Shown piece by piece: positions 9,446 to 16,885 of a stretch of 64,000 nucleotides of DNA. Made by a program: the position numbers and the translations under genes. The notes under the pieces are model-generated. The model was not told the DNA's origin, did no database searches, and was given only the letters and a program-made list of their open reading frames with translations. Source of the stretch: Novosphingobium sp. G106 (lineage in GTDB: Bacteria > Pseudomonadota > Alphaproteobacteria > Sphingomonadales > Sphingomonadaceae); NCBI RefSeq assembly GCF_019075875.1, contig NZ_JAHOOZ010000001.1, positions 3,410,001-3,474,000 of the forward strand. The letters are read 5' to 3'. Each line of letters opens with the position of its first letter. The first letter of the stretch is position 1.

Positions 9446-9769
9446 CTAGCCCGCGCCCGATGCGGACTGGATGCCCGAGACGATCGCGCCGGCACCGAAC
9501 AGGATGAAGCAGCCGATGATGACAGTGGCACCGAAACGCCAGTTCATCCGGCCCGTCAGCATCATGAAGCCAACCGCAGCGACGGCCATGACGGCGACCG
9601 CGGTCGCGACATTACCGAGCAGGGTGCCTTGCAGCCAGCCGAGTGCGGCGACGATCGGGCCCGAGCCCGCGGGGTCGGAACCCCTAACCGCCTGGGCCGA
9701 GGCCGTGCTGGAGGAGCCGAGAAAAAGAAGCATGGAAATGAACGGGATTGGATTGGATCGACTGCTCAC
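9446..9769 (-). CDS. virB2: VirB2/TrbC-family pilin-like membrane protein
   Basis: A 107-residue protein with the VirB2/TrbC layout: an N-terminal signal peptide ending near TASAQA, then two hydrophobic helices (about residues 45-67 and 75-100) with the short polar turn TGRMNWRF between them. A GTG start at 9769 is chosen because AGGAGG lies 5 nt upstream of it; reading further upstream gives Gly/Pro-rich sequence without family features. Family members form the pilus subunit of type IV secretion systems. Here only VirB11 follows, 13 nt downstream, and a UrcA-family gene precedes it by about 115 nt. Confidence 0.85.
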   Translation of the reverse strand: MSSRSNPIPFISMLLFLGSSSTASAQAVRGSDPAGSGPIVAALGWLQGTLLGNVATAVAVMAVAAVGFMMLTGRMNWRFGATVIIGCFILFGAGAIVSGIQSASGAG

Positions 9770-9883
9770 AGGGCCCTCCTGCGGGCCCGGTTGCGCCATG
9801 AACATGACGGTAATGTGGCGATCCTGCGGACCGCCGCCGCCGGCTCCCATCAAGGCCGGCGGCGGGGTCTCGGCCACCCGCGC

Positions 9884-10306
9884 TTACTGCGGAGTGGCGA
9901 AGCCCAGCGTGGCGACGGCCTTGCCCTGGCTGGCCGCGGCGCGTGCATTGGTCATCTGCGTCGCCGCCTGATCCTCGGTCTTGCGCCAGCATTCGCGCGC
10001 GCCGGGATTGTAGAAGCCGCGCATCTGCGGCTGGTCGCCCGACATCTCGCACAGCGCCGCAGTGGCCTTGCGCACGCGCGAATTCATCGCCGACTGGCCG
10101 GCAGCACTGGTCAGATCGAGATCGGCGACGTTGATCGAAGCCATATACTGTCCGTCAGCAGCGGAGGTCGTCAGCCAGCCGTTGCGATGGACGCGCGCCG
10201 TAGCGGTGATCGAGTGATTGTCAGCCAGCGTGTCCTGTCCGGCCGAAGCGGCGGGCAAGGCGGTCTGGCTCAGCAGGGCACCAGCGATCAGAAGCATGGC
10301 GGACAT
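9884..10306 (-). CDS. UrcA-family secreted protein
   Basis: A 140-residue exported protein. The signal peptide runs about 1-21 (LLSQTALPAASA). The mature part has the UrcA-family core: a tyrosine/valine strand, then INVADLDLTSAAGQSAMNSR, an amphipathic helix, and two cysteines (LCEMSG and ARECWR) likely forming a disulfide. UrcA proteins are common in sphingomonads and their function is unknown. The ATG at 10306 is preferred over TTG 10312 because GGGAG stands 6 nt before it. It is the first gene of the putative urcA-virB2-virB11 unit. Linkage to a VirB2/VirB11 pair is unusual and is the only clue to its role. Confidence 0.8.
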   Translation of the reverse strand: MSAMLLIAGALLSQTALPAASAGQDTLADNHSITATARVHRNGWLTTSAADGQYMASINVADLDLTSAAGQSAMNSRVRKATAALCEMSGDQPQMRGFYNPGARECWRKTEDQAATQMTNARAAASQGKAVATLGFATPQ

Positions 10307-10381
10307 CAGCAACTCCCTTTTTATCGTGTCGATGCACCGGTTAAACCGTATTTTTCGTCGTCAGAAAAGAAAATGACGCAA

Positions 10382-10410
10382 CTGTCATAAAACTGCAATC
10401 GACGTGTGCA
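10382..10410 (+). promoter_or_regulatory. Candidate Pho box, distal
   Basis: CTGTCAT-AAAA-CTGCAAT at 10382-10399 matches the 7+4+7 layout of the PhoB box consensus (CTGTCAT, four A/T bases, CTGTCAC). A third half-site TGTGCA follows at 10405, keeping the 11-bp step. It lies about 320 bp before the TonB receptor start and about 75 bp before urcA on the other strand, so the controlled gene is unclear. Confidence 0.45.
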
Positions 10411-10594
10411 TCGAAATGGGATTGTGATTCGAGCGGCGGTCGGTCGAAGCAGAAAACCGTCGCTTCCCAGCCACATGCTGGCGCTTCCACCTGGGGACCA
10501 ACCTGGCGGGACCGACACCTCGTCCCGGCCGCCAAGCGCTTCGGCGGAACGCCGATCCAAACTGACACATAATGGCAACATCAAGCCAGTGGGT

Positions 10595-10633
10595 TGTAAT
10601 AATTATGTCATCGAAACGTCACCCACCTGCAAT
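10595..10633 (+). promoter_or_regulatory. Candidate Pho box before the TonB-dependent receptor
   Basis: Four hexamers begin exactly 11 bp apart: TGTAAT (10595), TGTCAT (10606), CGTCAC (10617) and TGCAAT (10628). The central pair with its CGAAA spacer closely matches the PhoB half-site consensus TGTCAT/TGTCAC. It ends 93 bp before the receptor start. The set parallels the repeats before plcP, TGTAAC-TGACAC-TGTCAT-CGCAAC. Confidence 0.6.
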
Positions 10634-10726
10634 CCGACATCCCTAGTGGCGCTGCGGGCGCAACGGCGACGCGGCCTCTGAGGCCAATCGCCGCCCATAG
10701 ATGCCATAAAACAGGGAAAACTCTCC

Positions 10727-13252
10727 ATGACTCGCGCTGTTTCGAAAACCATGACGTCGCTGGCCGCGATCGCCATCATGTGCTGCGCCGGCAACGCGTT
10801 CGCGGCGGAAGCCGCTGAGACCGCCGCCGAAGCGCCCGCCGACACTGCCGGCATCACCGACATCGTGGTGACCGCGACCAAGCGTGAAACCAACCTGCAG
10901 CAGACCCCGATCGCGATGAACGTCGTGAACGACCAGCTGCTCAAGGACCGCCACGTCCAGAGCCTCTACGACCTCGCCGACGGCGGCGTCCCCAGCCTGC
11001 GTATCGCGACCTTCGAAGCCCGCCAGTCGGCACTGACCATCGGCATCCGCGGCATCGTGCCGCTCGACGCCAACCAGCCCGCGCGCGAGCAGGGCGTCGG
11101 CATCTATGTCGACGGCGTCTATCTCGGCCGCCAGCACGGTCTCAACGCCGCGCTGTTCGACGTCGAGCGCATCGAAATCCTGAAGGGTCCGCAGGGTACC
11201 CTGTTCGGCCGCAACACCGAAGGCGGCGCGCTGAGCATCGTCTCGCGCGCGCCCTCGGGTGAATTCGGCGGCCGCGTCAGCGCCGGCTACGGCAACTACG
11301 GCGCCTATACCGGTTCGCTCCACATGGACCTGCCCGAATACAAGGGCTTCTCGCTCAAGGTCGACGCGGTCAAGCAGTACCAGGGTGCTACGACCAAGAA
11401 CCCGATGCCCGGCCAGACCGGCTGGAACTACTACGACCGCACCGGCGCGCGCCTCGCGCTCCGCTGGAAGCCGACGAGCGACATCACCAACGACTTCTCG
11501 TATGACGTCGCCAAGGACCAGAACTCGCCGTTCTACAGCCAGCTGCTGAACTACAACCCGAACAACTGCGTGAACGGGCCGATCGCCAATTCGCCGGGCT
11601 GCGTCCTGCCGAGCATCGCCTACACCTCGCTGACCGGCGGCCCGGTCAAGCCGCTGCTGCCGGGCGTCGTCGTCAACGGCGACAGCCGCATGAAGGTCGC
11701 CGACATCGGCGTGCCGCAGCAGCCCAGCGTCGACAAGACGCACGGCTTCACCAACTCCTTCAAGTGGAACTTCGGCAAGGAACTGGAGCTTCGCTCGATC
11801 ACCGCGTGGCGCGGTGTCGACGTGCAGCAGTGGGACAACAGCGGCGGCGCTCACCGTCCGCCCCTGGTCAACCTGACCGCTTCGTGCACGGCGGCTGCTC
11901 CGTGCGGCTTCAGCCGCTACAGCCTGGCCGATCTGCGCCAGCGCCAGTTCAGCCAGGAACTCCAGGCCGTCGGATCGATCGGTTCGATCGACTATGTCGC
12001 CGGCCTGTTCTACTTCAACGAGCACGTCAGCGACGACGCCGCCACGCCGAACTCGATCGGCGCTGTGGCGACGCTCACCAACGGCGCGGTGACCGGCGCG
12101 AACTACGTTTCGATCCCGTTCTGCACCGCCAACACGCCTCTCTTCGTTGGCAAGGCAGTCAACGGCTGCTCGATCGACCGCGCTTCGGAAGTCTGGTCGA
12201 AGAGCTATGCCGCCTACGGCCAGGTGACCTGGAATGCGACCGACGCGCTGCACGTCACCGTCGGTGCCCGTTACACCCACGACAAGAAGAAGGGCGTTCT
12301 GCACTTCTTCAACAACCTGAACTACGACACGGCCACCCCGGCCCAGCTCACCGCCAACGGCTATTCGCCGCTGGACAAGACCTGGGACCGCTTCAATCCG
12401 ATGGCGACGATCGCCTATGACGTGACCAACGACGTTCACGTCTATGCGAAGTATTCGACCGGCTACCGCGCCGGCGGCGCCAGCTCGCGTACGCCCAACT
12501 ACCTGTCGTTCGATCCGGAAGATCTGAAGTCCTACGAAGTGGGTCTGAAGGCTGACTTCCTCGATCACCGCGTGCGGCTCAACCTGGCCGGTTACATCAT
12601 GGACCGCAAGAACAGCCAGGAAGACCTCAGCTTCATCACTTTCGCCAACGGCACCAGCGTGAACGTGCTGCGTGCGGTCAATGCGCCCGGCTCGACCAAG
12701 ATCCGCGGCATCGAGGCGGACCTGACTGTGAAGCCGATCGAAAATCTGACGCTGAACGCATCTTACGCCTATACCTATACGAAGGTGCCGCTGGTTCCGG
12801 TCAGCTTCACGGTCGGCGGCGTCACGTCCACGGTGCTGCAGCAGTTCTTCATTCCGTTCACCCCGCGCAATGCGGCGAGCGGTTCGATCGACTACGCGCT
12901 GCCGATCGGCGGTGGCGACACGGCGCTGAAGTTCCACGTCGACGGCAACTATTCGCAGGCCACGCAGGCTTTCGACCAGTTCCCGACGAAGGCGCATGCC
13001 TCGTTCATCGTCAACGCCCGCCTGTCGCTGGCCGACATCAAGATGTCCGACGCCGGCCAGAAGCTGACCGTCGGCTTCTGGGTGCGCAACCTGTTCGACA
13101 AGCAGTACATCTTCCGCGTCGACCCCTCGAACAGCCTGCCCGGCGCGCCGACCACCAGCCTGACCGCTGGCCCGATCGGCAACGTGCTGGGCGACTACGG
13201 CAACTTCAACGCGCCGCGCACCTTCGGCGTCGAAGCCACCGTCAACTTCTAA
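10727..13252 (+). CDS. TonB-dependent outer membrane receptor
   Basis: An 841-residue outer-membrane active transporter energised by TonB-ExbBD. It has a signal peptide (cut near residue 26), a TonB-box-like DIVVTATKRE around residues 45-54, a plug domain with GVGIYVDGVYLGR and RIEILKGPQGTLFGRNTEGGAL, and a 22-strand barrel ending in the aromatic residue of FGVEATVNF. The VYLGRQ and LKGPQGTLFGRN motifs place it with the large sphingomonad receptor family for catabolic substrates rather than classical siderophore receptors. The ligand is not deducible. Pho-box-like repeats upstream raise the possibility of uptake of a phosphorus-containing compound. A strong terminator follows. Confidence 0.92.
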   Translation: MTRAVSKTMTSLAAIAIMCCAGNAFAAEAAETAAEAPADTAGITDIVVTATKRETNLQQTPIAMNVVNDQLLKDRHVQSLYDLADGGVPSLRIATFEARQSALTIGIRGIVPLDANQPAREQGVGIYVDGVYLGRQHGLNAALFDVERIEILKGPQGTLFGRNTEGGALSIVSRAPSGEFGGRVSAGYGNYGAYTGSLHMDLPEYKGFSLKVDAVKQYQGATTKNPMPGQTGWNYYDRTGARLALRWKPTSDITNDFSYDVAKDQNSPFYSQLLNYNPNNCVNGPIANSPGCVLPSIAYTSLTGGPVKPLLPGVVVNGDSRMKVADIGVPQQPSVDKTHGFTNSFKWNFGKELELRSITAWRGVDVQQWDNSGGAHRPPLVNLTASCTAAAPCGFSRYSLADLRQRQFSQELQAVGSIGSIDYVAGLFYFNEHVSDDAATPNSIGAVATLTNGAVTGANYVSIPFCTANTPLFVGKAVNGCSIDRASEVWSKSYAAYGQVTWNATDALHVTVGARYTHDKKKGVLHFFNNLNYDTATPAQLTANGYSPLDKTWDRFNPMATIAYDVTNDVHVYAKYSTGYRAGGASSRTPNYLSFDPEDLKSYEVGLKADFLDHRVRLNLAGYIMDRKNSQEDLSFITFANGTSVNVLRAVNAPGSTKIRGIEADLTVKPIENLTLNASYAYTYTKVPLVPVSFTVGGVTSTVLQQFFIPFTPRNAASGSIDYALPIGGGDTALKFHVDGNYSQATQAFDQFPTKAHASFIVNARLSLADIKMSDAGQKLTVGFWVRNLFDKQYIFRVDPSNSLPGAPTTSLTAGPIGNVLGDYGNFNAPRTFGVEATVNF

Positions 13253-13340
13253 GCTTCGACCCGGCGGGACTGCGGCAACGCGGTTCCGCCGGGCATCAGA
13301 CTACCCGACGGGCGATCCCTCCCTCCCCGTCATAACTCTG

Positions 13341-13369
13341 CCCGGCCTCCCCAGGAGGCCGGGTTTTTT
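13341..13369 (+). terminator. Rho-independent terminator after the TonB receptor
   Basis: A perfect 10-bp stem (CCCGGCCTCC / GGAGGCCGGG, 13341-13350 and 13354-13363) with a 3-nt loop is followed by six T residues (13364-13369). It lies about 90 bp after the receptor stop and before the convergent dioxygenase gene. Confidence 0.93.
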
Positions 13370-13414
13370 ATTGGAGAATTGCTAGAGGAAGCGGCCTTTC
13401 AGCCCGGCCCCCTC

Positions 13415-14356
13415 TCAACCCGCTTGCGTCAGCTCGGGCTTCTGCTCGAAGCGGCCGAGGCCGTAGTCGCCCTTGATCGTCGTGCGGTGGACGATGCGTT
13501 CCTCGTCGGGATTGCAGCCGCAGGCCTCGTGGAGCACGCGCCAGTTGTCCCAGATAACCATGTCGGTCTCATGCCACTGGTGATAGTAGGGCTTGATCAC
13601 GCGCATCGCCTCTTCCCAGATCTCGGAGAGCAGCGCGAAGGCGGCGGCACTCTCGTCGCCCTCGATGCCCTGGCAGCCGTAAGGCGTCATGTGGAACACC
13701 TTCTCGCCGGTAGCACGGGTCCAGACCGCGGGGTGGATCGAGCGCGGCTTGGAAGCGATCATCGCTTCCATATCGATGTCGTGCGGGCGCAGTTCGCGGA
13801 AATTCCGGGGCAGGCCGAACTTCTGATGGGAATAGCGCAGGTCGAGGTTGTAGAGGACGTGCAGGTCCTCGGCCTTCCTGCGGATCGCCGGGTCCATGTC
13901 GCGGTAGATCTGGATGCCGTCGGAAAAGCCGGTGAGCCCTCCGTCCTGCGCGATCTTGATCGAGCGCAGCACGCCCGCACGATTGAGCTCGTCGTTATAG
14001 GCATGGTCGAAATGCCACGGCTGCCAGGTGATCAGCGGCTTGCCGTCGATCTCGACGATGCACTTCTCCTCGCCCGTCGCGATCTCGATCACGCCAGTGA
14101 GCTTGGCATCGTCGCGGTCGGCACGAGCGACAGTATTGACCGGATGGTCCTTGAGCGGGCCGAACACGGTGCTGACATCGACCTGCATCTGCGCCGAAGG
14201 CTCGACACCTTCGAACACGATGACGCCGCGATCTTCGAACAACTGGTTGAGCTGGGCGCGAACCTCCGCGTCCTTGAGCGCGCTGGCGGTAAGTCCGGTT
14301 ACGCGCGCGCCGAAAGACAGGGCGTCGTCAAGCGCATGAATTTGCATGGTCATCAT
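13415..14356 (-). CDS. TauD/TfdA-family Fe(II)/2-oxoglutarate dioxygenase
   Basis: A 313-residue non-haem iron oxygenase that couples 2-oxoglutarate decarboxylation to substrate hydroxylation. The iron-binding facial triad is visible: His and Asp in WHFDHAY near residue 115, and the distal His in NWRVLHEACG. The Arg that binds 2-oxoglutarate is in ERIVHRTTIKGDYG near the C-terminus. The family includes taurine, 2,4-D and alkylsulfate dioxygenases. The triad and context do not fix the substrate. Start is in ATGATGACCATG with AAGGATG upstream; the exact Met is uncertain by three codons. It is convergent with the TonB receptor, which may import its substrate. Confidence 0.9.
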   Translation of the reverse strand: MMTMQIHALDDALSFGARVTGLTASALKDAEVRAQLNQLFEDRGVIVFEGVEPSAQMQVDVSTVFGPLKDHPVNTVARADRDDAKLTGVIEIATGEEKCIVEIDGKPLITWQPWHFDHAYNDELNRAGVLRSIKIAQDGGLTGFSDGIQIYRDMDPAIRRKAEDLHVLYNLDLRYSHQKFGLPRNFRELRPHDIDMEAMIASKPRSIHPAVWTRATGEKVFHMTPYGCQGIEGDESAAAFALLSEIWEEAMRVIKPYYHQWHETDMVIWDNWRVLHEACGCNPDEERIVHRTTIKGDYGLGRFEQKPELTQAG

Positions 14357-14442
14357 CCTTCTCCACGCCCCGCCGCCGGCGGGCGCCTGTTTTGCGCCGG
14401 CATTCTAGATCGTCTCTGACGGATTGCCCAGAGGGCGAAAAG

Positions 14443-15063
14443 TCAGTCGACCTTGTCGCCGCCGTGCCTTTCCCAGCCAGCCTTGAGGCCCTCGCCCTGA
14501 TCCTCGGGCTCGGCAGGCGCGTCCTCCGCCGGATGGAGCAAGGCAGCCTCTTCGGGAGACGAATCCTCATGATCGAGCATCAACACGGCCGCCGCGTCGG
14601 CCGCCCGCCCCTTCCAGTGCGATCCCGCAGGACTGCGCTGGCGCAGCCGGGATACCGCCGCGTCGAGCTCGGACTGGTGCCGGTCGATCGACGCCAGCGC
14701 CGCGTCTCGATCTTGCTGGGCCTGTTTCAGGCGCTCCTCCGCTTCGGCATAGGCCGCTTCCGCCGCAACCATGTCGCTTTCGATCTGGGCGAGACTGCGC
14801 GAGGGATCGTTCGCTTTCATGGGCTTTTCCTTTTCGGGCGCCGGCGCCGAGGCAAGATCGCAGACCGCGGCGATCAGGCCGGCAAGCCGCAGGAACTGGC
14901 CGGCCTCCATGTTGACCTTGGCCGTGGCTTCTGCGCCGGCAACGGCCGTCCGCATCCGCTCCGCTTCCGCGCGGGCAGCGCCGATCAACTGCGGGCCGAA
15001 ACCGGCGAGACTCTTCAACGGCGCCCTCCTTGCGGAAGCGGGACTATCGAAGGAAGCCGCCAT
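14443..15063 (-). CDS. Hypothetical coiled-coil protein
   Basis: I do not recognise this 206-residue protein. It is rich in Ala, Glu and Arg. The N-terminal third is helical (ARAEAERMRTAVAGAEATAKVNME). A central segment, about residues 85-145, forms a likely coiled coil (DMVAAEAAYAEAEERLKQAQQ). The C-terminus is acidic and Pro-rich (AEDAPAEPEDQGEG). There is no signal peptide or clear membrane helix. It starts 47 nt after the response-regulator stop on the same strand, so the two are probably co-transcribed. An accessory or target role for that regulator is conjecture. Confidence 0.6.
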   Translation of the reverse strand: MAASFDSPASARRAPLKSLAGFGPQLIGAARAEAERMRTAVAGAEATAKVNMEAGQFLRLAGLIAAVCDLASAPAPEKEKPMKANDPSRSLAQIESDMVAAEAAYAEAEERLKQAQQDRDAALASIDRHQSELDAAVSRLRQRSPAGSHWKGRAADAAAVLMLDHEDSSPEEAALLHPAEDAPAEPEDQGEGLKAGWERHGGDKVD

Positions 15064-15110
15064 GGCCGCCTTGGGTTCCCCAAGCCGTGCGGAAACTTAG
15101 CCGAAATTAG

Positions 15111-15785
15111 CTAAAGCGCGTCGAACACATAGCCCAGCGAGCGCACCGTGCGTAGCGGATTGCCCGCCCCCGCGGCGCGCAGCGCGCGGCGCAGGCGGCC
15201 GATCCAGACGTCGACCGTGCGTTCGTCCACCGGCGGCTCCTGCTTGCCGAGCGCCGAGATCAGCTGCGAGCGGGTGAAGACGCGGCCCGGATGCTCGACG
15301 AAATAGCGCAGCAGGCGGAACTCGTTGGGCATCAGCGGGACGGGCTTGCCGTGCCAGCGCGCCTGGAAGGCGGCGAGGTCGATCGTGAGATGCCCCAGCG
15401 TTACCGCACGCAGCGCGCCCGCGTCCTGGTCGCGCAGCTGCAGCGAGAGCACGCGGTCGAGCAGCGCGGCGCGATCGACCGGCCCAACCATATAGTCGTC
15501 CGCCCCGGTACGCAGCGCACGGCGGCGCGCTTCGGGATCGTCCTCGTCGAGGATCATCGTGATATGGGCCTGAGCGGTCAGCGGGTCGCAGCGCAGGCGC
15601 CGACAGACCTCCAGCCCCGAAATCTCGGGCAGCACCCAGTCGATAAAGGCCCAGAGCGCGCCTTCGAGCAGCGGCAGCTCGCCGACATTGGTCCATTTGT
15701 GGAACACCGCTTCGAGCTCGCCATGCCGGAACGGCGCGAGCCCGCCTTCGATGTCGCTGGTAAGAAGAATATCGATGTGACGCAT
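15111..15785 (-). CDS. OmpR/PhoB-family response regulator with atypical receiver
   Basis: A 224-residue protein with an N-terminal receiver (about 1-118) and a C-terminal winged helix of the OmpR/PhoB class (about 125-224; FRLLRYFVEHPGRVFTRSQL, TVDVWIGRLRRAL, RTVRSLGYVF). The phosphoacceptor Asp is kept in FIDWVLPEISGLEVCRRLR. The acidic pocket at the end of strand one is degenerate (LLTSDIEGG), and the conserved Lys of strand five is Gly (DDYMVGPVD), so phosphorylation-dependent switching may be altered. No sensor kinase is adjacent. It is divergent from plcP. Four CGTCAT/TTTCAT half-sites at 11-bp steps lie 43-81 bp upstream of its start, suggesting control by itself or by PhoB. A canonical phoB is probably elsewhere in the genome. 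Confidence 0.85.
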   Translation of the reverse strand: MRHIDILLTSDIEGGLAPFRHGELEAVFHKWTNVGELPLLEGALWAFIDWVLPEISGLEVCRRLRCDPLTAQAHITMILDEDDPEARRRALRTGADDYMVGPVDRAALLDRVLSLQLRDQDAGALRAVTLGHLTIDLAAFQARWHGKPVPLMPNEFRLLRYFVEHPGRVFTRSQLISALGKQEPPVDERTVDVWIGRLRRALRAAGAGNPLRTVRSLGYVFDAL

Positions 15786-15827
15786 CGCCCCCGACCCTGG
15801 CTGAGGCGTGGGTCATGGCGAAGTCAT

Positions 15828-15866
15828 ATGACGCACACATGACGGTTCGATGACGTGGTCATGAAA
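15828..15866 (-). promoter_or_regulatory. Pho-box-like repeats before the response regulator
   Basis: On the minus strand, TTTCAT, CGTCAT, CGTCAT and CGTCAT end at 15861, 15850, 15839 and 15828, an exact 11-bp step across four units. This is the spacing of tandem OmpR/PhoB-family half-sites, and CGTCAT is one base from the PhoB half-site TGTCAT. On the plus strand a further GTCAT pair at 15812 and 15823 is also 11 bp apart. Confidence 0.65.
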
Positions 15867-15920
15867 GCTGCTCGACCGCAGAAATCAGCCGTCCCACACC
15901 GGGAACGGGTTATCCCCAGG

Positions 15921-15959
15921 TGTAACTGAAGTGACACCGGGCTGTCATGGCGGCGCAAC
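15921..15959 (+). promoter_or_regulatory. Pho-box-like repeats in the plcP promoter
   Basis: TGTAAC (15921), TGACAC (15932), TGTCAT (15943) and CGCAAC (15954) step by exactly 11 bp. The array ends 10 bp before TATCCG (15970-15975), a plausible -10, which is the placement of PhoB boxes that substitute for a -35. The plcP start follows 45 bp after the array. Confidence 0.65.
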
Positions 15960-16003
15960 CTCCCGCGGCTATCCGGCCCGCATGACAAGGCAAAGGATAT
16001 CCG

Positions 16004-16885
16004 ATGCTGTTTGACGAAAGCGGTCAGCTCGTCGCCAAGGACCCCAGTGCCAAGCTTTCGGGAAATATCCCAAAATGGCTGGACCTTCCCGAACCCCGTT
16101 CATTCCGCCCCAAGCGCAAGCACCGCACCGTGTGGATCTCGGACATCCACCTCGGTACCCGCGGCTGCAACGCGACGATGCTGGTCGATTTCCTCCGCTC
16201 GATCGAGTGCGAGACGCTCTATCTGGTCGGCGACATCGTCGACGGCTGGCGGTTGCGCAAGGGCTGGTACTGGCCCGACGCGCATAGCGAAGTCGTCCGC
16301 CGCGTGCTCAAGATGGCGCACCGCGGTACCCGCGTCGTGTTCATCGCCGGCAACCACGACGAGATGCTGCGCAACTATGCGGGCATGACCTTCGGCGGCG
16401 TCGAACTCGCGCTCGAAGCGATCCACGAGACCGCCGACGGCCGCAAGCTGCTGGTCACCCACGGGGACAGCTTCGACGGCGTGGTACTCTACGCCAAGTG
16501 GCTCGCCTTCCTCGGCGACAAGGCCTACTCGCTGCTGCTGCGCTCGAACATCTGGGTCAACGCGGTCCGCCGGCGGCTCAAGCTGCCCTACTGGTCGCTG
16601 TCCTCCTACATGAAGAAGCGCGTCAAGAACGCGGTCCAGTACATCGGCTCCTACGAAGAAGCGGTCGCCCACGAGGCGATCCACCGCGGGCTCGACGGCA
16701 TCGTCTGCGGCCACATCCACTGTGCCGAGATCCGCCAGATCGGCGGCATCACCTATTACAACGACGGCGACTGGGTCGAAAGCTGCACCGCCCTCGCCGA
16801 GGATTTCGCCGGCCAGATGACGATCATCGACTGGGCCCGCGAAGTTGCCACCGAGAAAACCCATGAAACGGAGGTTTCGGCATGA
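16004..16885 (+). CDS. plcP: Metallophosphoesterase of the PlcP phospholipase C family
   Basis: A 293-residue calcineurin-like phosphoesterase with all five metal blocks: SDIHLGTRGC, GDIVDGW, GNHDE, THGDSFD and GHIHCAEI. The sequence between them (LYLVGDIVDGWRLRKGWYWP; YWSLSSYMKKRVKNAV; YYNDGDWVESCTA) follows rhizobial PlcP closely as I remember it. PlcP cleaves phosphatidylcholine, phosphatidylglycerol and phosphatidylethanolamine head groups under phosphate limitation, releasing diacylglycerol and recovering phosphate. Automatic annotation often calls this family UDP-2,3-diacylglucosamine hydrolase (LpxH), and that alternative cannot be excluded. The downstream glycosyltransferase overlaps by 4 nt, and Pho-box-like repeats precede the gene; both favour PlcP. 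AAGGA precedes the ATG. Confidence 0.85.
   Translation: MLFDESGQLVAKDPSAKLSGNIPKWLDLPEPRSFRPKRKHRTVWISDIHLGTRGCNATMLVDFLRSIECETLYLVGDIVDGWRLRKGWYWPDAHSEVVRRVLKMAHRGTRVVFIAGNHDEMLRNYAGMTFGGVELALEAIHETADGRKLLVTHGDSFDGVVLYAKWLAFLGDKAYSLLLRSNIWVNAVRRRLKLPYWSLSSYMKKRVKNAVQYIGSYEEAVAHEAIHRGLDGIVCGHIHCAEIRQIGGITYYNDGDWVESCTALAEDFAGQMTIIDWAREVATEKTHETEVSA

Larger units (their letters stand above)
10307..10726. other. Divergent intergenic region between UrcA and TonB receptor
   Basis: This 420-bp stretch has lower G+C than its surroundings and no convincing gene. It contains two clusters of hexamer half-sites at exact 11-bp spacing (described separately), both oriented toward the TonB receptor. A GAAAAGAAAATG purine tract near 10364-10375 may belong to the urcA promoter region. 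No clear sigma-70 -35/-10 pair stands out for either gene. Confidence 0.6.

Noticed and set aside
8422..10306. Integrative conjugative element
   Set aside because: Only VirB2 and VirB11 are present; no integrase, relaxase, attachment repeats or cargo.
10321..10681. Short frames in the UrcA-TonB intergenic region
   Set aside because: No ribosome sites, low-complexity products, and the region is better explained as regulatory.
10643..12997. Nearly 800-codon minus-strand frame opposite the TonB receptor
   Set aside because: Composition (Val/Arg/Gly/His) is typical of antisense reading of codon-biased DNA; the plus strand has complete receptor motifs and a terminator.
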